DNA from: Podospora comata
Lineage: Eukaryota; Ascomycota; Sordariomycetes; Sordariales; Podosporaceae
Direction of reading: 5' to 3'
Assembly: GCA_017354895.1 (NCBI GenBank)
Contig: CP071493.1
Span: 7,688,001-7,752,000 of the forward strand
DNA length: 64,000 bases
Below, in pieces: positions 10,745 through 19,543 of this stretch. Made by a program: the position numbers and the translations under genes. Numbering within the stretch: the stretch's first letter is position 1; the number at the start of each line of letters is the position of its first letter. The notes under the pieces are model-generated. The model worked only from the letters and a program-made list of their open reading frames with translations, was not told the origin of the DNA and ran no database searches.

Positions 10745-11149
10745 GGATTGTATTTCTCGGCTTTAAGGTGGGTGGATGGAATGCTGTCAAAACTTGAAAC
10801 TCAGCAGCTCGGGGCTTGCAAACATAGCCATAGCAGTACCTGTGAGCCCCAGAATTGCGGGGTAAAGAAGCACACAGCTGGATATTGTGGAGGTTATGTG
10901 GAGAACAGGTTTGGCGTCGGCGCCGGTATGCTCGGGTCAAGCGGACTTTGGCTCGCCGAGCACTGTGCTAGGGAGCGATGGCCAGTTCAGGCCTGCAAGG
11001 ATAATTCTCCGACAAATGCGGGGAACACAATGGGGAACTGTGCGGGGAACTGATCACTGTGACGGTGTGTGATGAACAAGTCCAAGGCAAGGCGATGACA
11101 TCCATTGAGAAACTATCGAAGAAAACCTAGGCTACTCCATTTTTTTTTC
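10745..11149. promoter_or_regulatory. Upstream region of the Zn2Cys6 regulator
   Basis: A 405-bp spacer between the regulator start and the esterase 3' end. GGGGAAC occurs three times at about 11021, 11032 and 11044, two of them as TGCGGGGAAC. GCGGGG fits the SYGGRG consensus of CreA/CRE-1 carbon repressors. No gene is seen. Confidence 0.4.
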
Positions 11150-12863
11150 CTATTTCGGGCCCTTCATGAAGAGGTCCCAAGCGTCCATGACCTTGTCCAG
11201 CACCTCTTGCTTCATGAGCTTCTGCAAAATGTCTCTTCGCCCAGTCTCTTCAGGGATCTCGCCAGAGACAAACCGAGACTGGTCCTCTTCACCCTGCTCA
11301 GGAGCGTAATACACCATAGCGCCCTCTTGTGCCCCTATCTTGTACGCTGGCCAAGGAGCCTCGCCATGGATGAAAGCAATGGCGTCCTCGGTCTGCTTGT
11401 CGCCTGCCTTTTGCTGGCCAACAGGAAGAAGCTCACGGTAGTTCTGCAGGACAAACACGATGTCGAGGATGTGCGTCGCATGGCCCTTCCACGGCCCATC
11501 CCAAGGGTTCGGAACGTTGAAGTGGCAGAGGAATGCCTCGAGCCCGGCCTGCGACCAAGACCTGACGAAGGTTCTCGCTCCAAGCCCAAAGCAAATGTCG
11601 GTTGCGAGGTCGAGAACAGCCTTGAGAGACTCTTGCGAGTTGGCGGTGGCGGAGGCGTTGAGGCCGTACCCAGAGACGATTTTGGGCGCCAGCTCTCGGT
11701 CGATGGGATCCAGAGTGGCAGCCAGGAAAGTCGCCATAGTCTTTGGCATTATGTCTACTCTAGCAGCCAATCTTGGGCCGTAAGCGTTGCCATCCATCTT
11801 ACAATCGCCAAACATGATTCGCTTGCACCATTGCATTCCTGGGAACAACTCTGCTGTCCGAGCTGGGTCGGCCATCTGAGCATAGGATGTGGTTCTTGGA
11901 ATCAAGTCGCCATCGACAATGGGCGCCATTGGCACTTTGCGTGCAATCTTCTCCCTGATATCCTCCATCGGGACCGTCAACAGTCGCTGAACTTGGGCCG
12001 TCTCGTCAGTTTCTGAGATGTCAAGAAGCTGTAACGCCCTCTTAAACGACCCCTCGGCAAGTTCTGGCTGCTTGGCTTTGACCAGAGAGGAACCGCTCAT
12101 CGAAATCAGCTGGTTGAACAACGGCTCCTTGGAGTGGAGATGGAAAGTGCCCGATGCCGCCCCCGAACTCTCGCCAATATAGGTTACGCGGTGCTCATCA
12201 CCACCGAACCCTGAAATGTGGTGTTTAATCCAGAGCAAGCCCTGTCTCTGGTCATCAAGGCCGTTGTTTGGCTTGTAGCCTGCAGCCTTCATGGCAGAAG
12301 AGTAGAGGAAGCCAGGGACACCCAATCGGTAACTGGGGCAACGTCAATAACCTGGGGTTTTTGATTTTGGTGGATGAATCTTACTTGATACCCACAGCAA
12401 TGATTGGCTTCCCAATCTTGACACTTCTCTGGACGATACGAGCAAGATCATACTGCGGGTAAGAACTGCTCCCCGTCGCAAAGGCACCGCCATGGACAAG
12501 GGCCAAAACTGGCCATTCAGGACCGTCTGCCTGGAGATCAGGTACAGCGATGTTGAGTGTCAGACATTCTGTGTCTGACTGCCCAAACTCTGGAGACTCC
12601 AGAGACTGCTGAATCAGTGCGTGCTCCCATTGGCAGCCGTTCGCTGGGCTCAATGGAATGGGCGCGAGGGTTGTTGCGTCAAAGATGCCGTATTGGACGC
12701 GGGGGTGGTCTGATGGGTACGACTTCAAGAGCTCAGCACGTGAGAAGCGATCTTTCAAGGTCGCATACTGAACACCAAGAAACTGCGTAACACCGACTTT
12801 CTTCACCACCCCACGAATTGGCCCAATGGTTGGGTGTTGGAGAATAGGGGTCTGTTCGGACAT
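11150..12863 (-). CDS. Type-B carboxylesterase (alpha/beta hydrolase)
   Basis: Esterase of 553 residues; one intron, 12333-12384 (52 nt), rebuilds AVGINYRLGVPGF, a hallmark of the COesterase family. Other marks are the early FLGVQYA, the oxyanion segment LVHGGAFATGSSS and the nucleophile elbow GESSGA with Ser215, where GESAG is more usual. The start at 12863 (MSEQTPILQH) is preferred; an in-frame upstream ATG at 12923 adds 20 residues with no family support. There is no signal peptide, so the enzyme is probably intracellular. It is divergent from the VOC gene at 13271. An aromatic ester is a reasonable but unproven substrate. Confidence 0.9.
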
Positions 12864-13270
12864 GACGACAAATTTTGGTACAAGAAAACCGATGATGGAG
12901 GTGTGGGCTGGGAACAGCTCCAAACTCAGAGTTCGAGCAAGATCTGTCTCAATATCATCGTCATCACAAAACCGTCTTCCCCTGCCTCAGGCGATGGACC
13001 GGATCCGCCTGACAGCTTCTGGCGGGTGTTTGCGGGCCTCAAAGCACCAGATCAAAACACCCGCCTTATCGCCGCACCCCACAAGACTCTAGGTGGTGAC
13101 GACCTAATCCGCCTTGGCACACCACGGTCAACTATTGATCTGATAAGACGAGGTGTCTCCATGTTAGCATGTTTTGAAGAACATCACATTGAGATTGCAC
13201 GATTGCCATTGCCAATCACACAACCGTCACATCTCGCAACTCATTCAGCCCAGTCACGCAACACTTCGAC
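12864..13270. promoter_or_regulatory. Bidirectional promoter, esterase / VOC protein
   Basis: A 407-bp spacer containing CGGATCCG at 13000-13007, a CGG-N2-CCG inverted repeat like the one at 4689-4696. Open frames crossing it are not coding by any visible criterion. Confidence 0.3.
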
Positions 13271-13876
13271 ATGGCAACCACGGAGAAACTCGTCAGTCCC
13301 TCCTCCATCGGCCACTTCGGCATTAGAACAACCCCTGAAAAGTTCGAGGCCATGGTCAAGTGGCACCTCGACTTCTTCGGTGGACGCGAGGTACTTCGAA
13401 ACGCCAAGGCCAGCTTCATCCAGTGGGACGAAGAGCACCACAGAATGGTCATCGTGCAAGACGACAGCCACGAGCAGATCCCAGCCGACAAGCGCCCTAC
13501 AGCAGCAACAGTCTACCACATCGCTTTCACGCTCAACTCTCTCGAGGATCTTGCCACCAGCTACGAGCAGAAGAAGGCCCGCGGCATCCTGCCCCACTGG
13601 CCTGTCAATCATGGCATGAGCACCTCGATGTACTACTTTGATCCGGATGGAAATGAGTTTGAGATGCAGGTCAACAACTTCGACACAGCGGATGAAGCTA
13701 TAGAGTTCATGAAGACGCCAGAATATGCGACGAACCCGATTGGCGTGGATATTGATATTGAAGAGTGGCTGGCACGGGTCAAGAGCGGGGAGGATGAGAA
13801 GACCCTCAAAAAGCGTCCGGTTATTGGGCAGAGGCTTAGCCGGTATGAGAACTCGATTTATTGGAAGAAGCCATAA
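13271..13876 (+). CDS. VOC-superfamily protein, extradiol-dioxygenase-like
   Basis: Intronless 201-residue protein of the glyoxalase/vicinal-oxygen-chelate superfamily. Metal ligands can be placed as His15 in GHFGIRT, His83 in YHIAFTL and Glu131 in GNEFEMQV, the His-His-Glu set of type I extradiol dioxygenases. YYFDPDGNEFE is the standard last beta-strand motif. It is a one-domain form, about two thirds the length of two-domain bacterial enzymes, and resembles fungal proteins annotated as biphenyl-2,3-diol dioxygenase-like. Catechol ring cleavage is therefore plausible, but isomerase or resistance functions exist in the fold. It is divergent from the esterase. Confidence 0.85.
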   Translation: MATTEKLVSPSSIGHFGIRTTPEKFEAMVKWHLDFFGGREVLRNAKASFIQWDEEHHRMVIVQDDSHEQIPADKRPTAATVYHIAFTLNSLEDLATSYEQKKARGILPHWPVNHGMSTSMYYFDPDGNEFEMQVNNFDTADEAIEFMKTPEYATNPIGVDIDIEEWLARVKSGEDEKTLKKRPVIGQRLSRYENSIYWKKP

Positions 13877-14373
13877 GAAGCGTGAGGATTGTTGATGTGA
13901 TTGGGAACAGTGGGCGGTATATCGTAGGGAAGAATTGAATAAGGAATCTTTTGTGACCGACAATAAACATTATGTATGCTTCGCGAAGTTTCAACCGTGG
14001 ACTAGTGACCCCTTGTGATGAGGGCACTGTAAATGGCACCAGCACCAAGTGCCGTGATGTTTCATGCACATTCCCATTCCCCTGGATAAGCATGGGTAGG
14101 TTCTCTTGGGCCCTGAACGTTGGAAAACTTGCCTTAACGGTGTTGGTCTCAATCATGGTGGTCTGGTTGGCCTGTCGAGCAGAGTGGTGAATCCGCCATC
14201 GGTCCGGGATTGTATCGCGAGGAAGCTGAATCCATCCGGGATCAAAATCCCCGATACCCTCAACCCATGTCAATACCAAGCTGGAACAAGGGTATCGCCA
14301 TCAAAATCACGACATCACAAAGACAAAGAGACATGGAAAGAGTAGCAAAGATATTGTAAGACAGAAATTGTAT
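13877..14373. other. Convergent intergenic spacer, nothing seen
   Basis: This lies between the 3' ends of the VOC gene and the FAD hydroxylase gene. No coding or repeat structure is evident. Confidence 0.5.
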
Positions 14374-15638
14374 TCAGATATGGTCAGTCGTGCCAATCAA
14401 GGGCTTCCCAGAGCTCATGACCTCAATGAAGGTCTTGGGAGCCTCCTTCTCAAAGAACATCTTCTGGCTCTGAAGACTTCTCGTGATAACATCAATAGCG
14501 AAGGGAAACATCTCCCTCTCATAGGCAGCAACAGCGTCCTCGTTGACGCCCAGTTCCTTCAACTTTCCAGCAAGGATGATCGCATCTCTCATGGCGCAGT
14601 TGACACCATCACCAACGAATGGTGTCGTGACATGAGCAGCATCGCCAATCAACGTCACACCCGGGACAGTCTTCCAGTTGAGACGATCCGTGGGAAAGTA
14701 GTACATGATCCAAGGTCTGAAGGGACCCTGACTTTGATTGATGATCTCCTTCATCTCATCCGAGTAAGGACCAAAGAGGTCATCTCCCAAAAGGTACTTC
14801 TTGAACGCGTCCCAATCCTTAATGTCGACGAGACCGGCGTCGGCAAAGTTCTCGGGGCCGGGAATGCCGACGTCGACACGGTAGTGCCCGTCGCCTTGTC
14901 TGCTGTTGAACATGTGGACACCCTTGCCCATGACGATCATGGACCCCATGCGGCAGAGCTCCTTCATCTTTTCGTAGTATGGACCGCCAGGGAGGATCTT
15001 GGTGGTGACGAACAGATTGCCGCTGTATTGTGGCTTTGCGTCGGTTACCTGTCGAGCGCTGTCAGTACCCAGGTAGCTAAAACTCTCCAGAGCGGAAGGG
15101 AAACGGTCGACGAGGGATTTCTTACCAAATGCCGCACCTTGGACCAGGTACCATCGGCGCCGACTACAAGCCCGAACCCCGAAGCAGTGGTTCCATCAGC
15201 GAAATTGAGAACGATCTGCCCGTTCTCGTCACGGGTGGTGCTGATAACTGGCTTCTTCCAGTGAACCTTCTCCTTGGGGATGCCACTGAGGAGGACCTTT
15301 CTGAGAGCCCAGCGGTCGATCTCAGGGGCATCACGGCCCTCACCAAAGTCAAAGAAATTCTCGCCCTTGTGGCTGAAGAGGCGATGGATGGTGGCATCGC
15401 CGTAGCGGGCGTACTTCTTGAACTCTTCAAAGACACCAGCGTCCTTCAACGCTCTTTGACCGCTGCCGGGGTGGAGATCGAGGCAGCCACCACGAGGTGG
15501 CACATCCTCAGCACTGCTTTCATAGATGACGTAGTCGCAACCGCCCTGCTTCTCGAGGAGGGCACCAAGAGCCAGGCCAGACGGGCCGGCACCAACAATG
15601 CAGATCTTGTTGTTGTTGTTGTTGTTGCAAGAAGACAT
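14374..15638 (-). CDS. FAD-dependent aromatic hydroxylase (salicylate-hydroxylase/TetX-like)
   Basis: Group A flavoprotein monooxygenase of 395 residues; one intron, 15049-15125 (77 nt, branch TACTGAC), joins KVRHL to VTDAKPQYSG. Three FAD/NADPH signatures are present: GAGPSG at 16-21, the DG motif GADGTWSKVR near 164, and LIGDAAHVTTPFVGDGVN near 304-321. The N-terminus begins MSSC followed by six Asn encoded by a trinucleotide run. ATG 15638 is chosen over an in-frame upstream ATG because the dinucleotide-binding strand follows directly. Family members hydroxylate phenolic rings using NAD(P)H and O2; a gentisate- or catechol-forming role fits the block, while the exact substrate is unknown. 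Confidence 0.9.
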
Positions 15639-15891
15639 GGTGGATGTGGTGGTCTTGGTGGAACGGAAAAGGTTGAGGATGGGTTCAAAGACGCAAGACA
15701 GAGGAGGGATTGGCATAAAAATATGAGCCGAAGGGAAATAGGGTATCAAATGAGCGAGGGTGTGATGGTGGACTTGAGCCCATTCTGATATCGTGAGTTT
15801 CCTGTATTAATAGAACGCTGGTGTTCACGTCCGCACAACAGTCATCCCCATGATTCTCTGATCCAGCTCGCGACTTAGCACGGTGGATCAA

Positions 15892-15908
15892 TTGCGGGGT
15901 CCCCGCAA
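15892..15908. promoter_or_regulatory. Perfect palindrome upstream of the FAD hydroxylase
   Basis: TTGCGGGGTCCCCGCAA has 8-bp arms around a single central base, 254 bp upstream of the hydroxylase ATG. It contains CGG-N5-CCG, the same layout as 690-700, and also two opposed GCGGGG boxes that fit the CreA/CRE-1 consensus. Function is inferred from position and symmetry. Confidence 0.5.
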
Positions 15909-17053
15909 ACATGAAGCTTCCCGTCATCCGTCTGCCGTCATCGCGAGGTTCAGCGTGCAACCTGATCTCGGGTTTAAAGCGGAATGCCTCATATCTAGCG
16001 GTCTTTGGTGGTTTGGGGCATTGCGGACGCCTTGCGGGAGGTCTAACGTTGATCATTTGATCTATTTGGACCCCTGAATGCGGCACTTGGCATCTGGGGA
16101 AGTGCGGGGTGTGTTTTGCGGGGTTCCAATGCTACTGAGCTTGGCCTCATGGTGGATGCCCGGGCTTGGGGATGGGGATGGTTTACAAAGACCGATGGTT
16201 GGTGCCATGCTATGCCCTGGTCGTTGGATCCAAAACGTTGGGACAGTTTTTCTGGGATGGAGTGTGATTGAAGGGGTTCAAGATTTGAGTAGCTTGGGTA
16301 TGTCAACAAACGACGTTCAGGGGCTCAGGGGCAGTAAAGTGGGTCCCGCCTGACCTCTGTCAAAAGTCAGAAACTTGAAGGACGGGAGATGCGAGTCTGT
16401 GTCAAACTTCACAGTGAAATTACTACCTTGAAGTTCTTATAATTGTTCTAGGCGATTGACGAGCCCAGGATTCTGTCCTAACATCATTGATCCTTTGTTT
16501 GAGCTTGGTTACTAATATGATAATAAGGTAGAGGTAGTTAGCTTACCTAGTATGAAGTACCGATATCCGAGCTTCATTTTACTGCTATAGAGTCATGGTT
16601 CATGATCCTGACTGCGTATCGCACACTGCAAAGCCGGAGGAACTTGCAGTCCCCTCGCTGACCAGGTTCTTTATATCACGGCTTTTACACCTAGGTTCTT
16701 CATTTTGCACGGTGCAAGATTACTCAAGCAGGTAGGCATACAAGTTATCTGAAAACAAAACCTTCTCCGAAAACACTTTATGCTGGCCAGCTGTGGTCAT
16801 AGAAACTGATGATCTTGGTCACTAACCATTTCCATCCAGCAGGTAGCCAATGGGATGCTGATGCGGATGTCAAAACACTTATTAGTATCAGTCACTGCAG
16901 TACAGTAGATCAGTATGGCTTGATGGAACCTGGTCACCGTGAGATCATTTCATAATGTCTCATTGAGGAGATATATGACTAATATGATTAAGGTAGGTAA
17001 CTTGCAAACGATTCTGAAAATCAGGTTTACTTTGCCCGAGTAAAATGTGTGAT
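15909..17053. other. Intergenic, about 1.1 kb, no gene seen
   Basis: The left 400 bp is G-rich with more GCGGGG-type boxes (for example near 16103-16125). The rest is AT-richer, with many short GTAGGTA/TTACCTA words. No open frame of interest, tRNA or repeat pair was found. Confidence 0.45.
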
Positions 17054-19047
17054 TCATAGAAACCGGGAGATCCAGACCACAGTTTCGGTCCTATCCACCG
17101 CCCGATTGACTTGTGCCTGCGATAGATTCCTCAATGACTTTTTCTTTACTCGATAATTGACCAGAAACCATACAAGTAACGTTATTGCGGTTAGCGGGAT
17201 GCATATCTCAACGTAGAGCGCAAAGGCCCCTGTGTGCAGCTGCCACTGCCCTTAAAACTCCTCGGATCCCTTTAGCTGAATGATTCCACTTTGCAAGAAT
17301 TTCTGGTAACAAGATTAGAAGATATCAAGCAGCTAGATGTGAGGCAGTTCCTTACCGATATGAACGTAGCAGGTAGGAAAAGGATGGTAACAATGGTGAC
17401 AACGTGCATCGAAACTGTTTCCTTCTCCGTGGTAATAGCAGATCGAAGGCTGGCCTAAAAGGTTCTGAACTGCATCATGCTTTCGAACTGCCCAAGGTCA
17501 GTATGTCATATTCTGATATGCATGGACCAAAACAGAGTGCCCAGACGGGCTTACCAACAGTTTGCCCTCTTTCACATGTGCCTGTAATGACTGAAGTTGC
17601 TTAAGCTGACTTCCATTCCCTTGATCATCTGTCTCACTTTGACAACAAAACGACTGACAGAGCTCTTGATGGTGGTACTAAACTCGACACCGACGTCTTC
17701 CTCGCCTGCCAAGCGTTCATACTTTTCGCATACATCTGTCAACGTGTCGATATCAAGCCTGACAACGAGCAACACCTCTTCCAATCGGCCTATCAAATTG
17801 GTTAACGGCCCATGAGTGATGTCCAATAGGCCTTGCTGCTGGAATTCCTGCCAAAGTCCCTGGTCTCTGGTCGCTGGTCCGTTTCTGTATCTGGAGTCTT
17901 CAAACTGCCAGCTTTCAGACCTTGTAATCCATCGACATGTTTTCGCCAACTTGAGCCCCGGCTGTGTACCACACAAAGACACCAACACCCTTCCTGCATG
18001 TAAGATTTGTTTTCTTTCTTCCTTAGTATCAGCCCCTGTTCCTGTCAACAGCTTCGCAATCTCTAGAGCCTTCTTTATCCGGCTCTCAATGTCTCTGACA
18101 AACCATCGCCAGTTATGCGAAGACCAGTGGAAGTAGATTAGATGAGTGGTAAGGGAAGCCTCGAAACATGCTCCGACATTGGCTACGGTTGTTTCCGTGC
18201 TATTCTCACCAATTTTGTCTTGCAAGTTGGAGTTACCTTTGAGGGTGATCCACACAGCTCGATCGTTGATGACATCGAAGGCATGGTATACTGAAGTTTG
18301 GCATATAGACCATGAATCTGTAGTTGTGGACGGGGAGTTCAGGGCCGGGTCCGATGCCTCGAAGCACTAATGAGTGTCGAATTTCCTTGCCAGATCGATC
18401 CAGCTGCGGGATGTGAGTGAGGTGGTGATGCTGAGATACTATCTTCAGTTTGGAAATGAGATAGGGACACATCAACTGGGTAATCGTGTTGACCAAAGGT
18501 GTAGACCAATTCTAGAAAAGATGGATCAACTTCATGAAATGTAAAGAGAAGCTTCAAAATGGATGCTGAACAATTCAGCCAAGCTGTCGAGTGATTCGCT
18601 CGAATAAAGCATTTGAGGCAATCTATGTCAGTCTCATGAGCAATGTAAATGTATTGTGGCTGAGGCAACCGACATGTGACGACATCGGGGATGCCGATGC
18701 CTTCTCAGCAGATACTCGGCAAGTTCTTTTGTCCCATTCACTCTCGTCTCTTTCCAAGCCTGGTCGCCGCATCCTGGGCCAAAAAATCAGCTGTGACTCG
18801 AATCAATTGCAAATGGGGTTAATCACTAGGGATGAATTAACCACTTGCCACTGTACTTGTCCTAAAAGGTAAAATGTGCATTGACACGATGAAATAACAC
18901 CTTTTCGAATCGGCGAAGGTATTCCACATGCCAAAGCAGGTAATCTCGAGACACCACACCTGCGAAGCTAGAAAGCGGAAACTCTTCAGAACGAGCACAA
19001 CGCTCTAGTAGTCTGTGGTGCGAGTCTTCTGTAGAGCCGGTCATCAT
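17054..19047 (-). pseudogene. CorA-like Mg2+ transporter-type protein, decayed copy
   Basis: Relic of the large fungal CorA-like family. N-terminal homology begins near 19047 (PLSSFAGVVS...HVEYLRRFEKVLF). The core is FLELVYTFGQHDYPVD near 18500, IPQLDRSG near 18400, WSICQTSVYHAFD near 18290 and NWRWFVRDIE near 18100. A first membrane segment (VVTIVTILFLPATFIS) lies near 17380 and a second (ALYVEICIPLTAITLLVWFLV) near 17190. Introns can be seen in the 3' half. Two things break it: the core between 18500 and 18300 is spread over three frames without credible introns, and in-frame TAG (after MQFRTF) and TAA (after GSEEF) stand where family members read through. Both stops could be C-to-T changes of CAG and CAA, as RIP would make. 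A downstream acceptor could skip the TAG, but not the frame changes. Confidence 0.7.
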
Positions 19048-19543
19048 TCGTCAACGCCCATAAAGTTCCTAAACGAAAAAGAAAGTTACGAACCACCAGA
19101 GGGCCCGATGCAAGGCATAATTCGGCAGCTACCCAAGAGTGATTATGGGTATACCGAAAGATATTGATACACAGCTACGCGCTGGACATGTTACATGAGA
19201 ACTTCAGGTTCTAGGGTGAGTACGTCTTTATCTAGTCTTGCCGGTTCACATTCAGGTAAGGTAGGCTTGCACTGTCCCGTGTCCTGTTCCGTATCTACAA
19301 GAGCTTCAGAATAGATCGAGATCTCACTGGTGCCTTACTACATCTACCCAAGCTACTATTGTGGTAGATTTTAGTCTGTCAAGAGTCTGGTTAGTTGGCG
19401 ACACATATCATGAGCTCTCATGATAGCATAGCCGTAAATACATGTTGAATGGCGATAAGACGTGGTATAATTTGAGTGAATATTCAACACATGTGTACGT
19501 ATTTAATACCGACTAAGGTACATAGCAAGAAGAAAAGACATCA
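19048..19543. other. Intergenic, nothing seen
   Basis: AT-rich spacer between the CorA-like relic and the 3' end of the Hsp70-like gene. No gene or repeat structure is evident. Confidence 0.5.

Noticed and set aside
11105-12016. 303-codon open frame on the plus strand
   Set aside because: Antisense to the esterase coding sequence and lacking family features.
12834-13619. 261-codon Ser/Thr-rich frame over the esterase/VOC promoter
   Set aside because: It overlaps the VOC gene in another frame and both promoters; its composition is typical of an off-frame reading.
14368-15264. 298-codon open frame on the plus strand
   Set aside because: Antisense to the FAD hydroxylase, which carries all three flavoprotein motifs.
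17530-17650. Reading the CorA-like locus as an intact gene by using a later acceptor
   Set aside because: The alternative acceptor removes the TAG, but the second stop and the frame changes in the core remain, so a pseudogene fits better.
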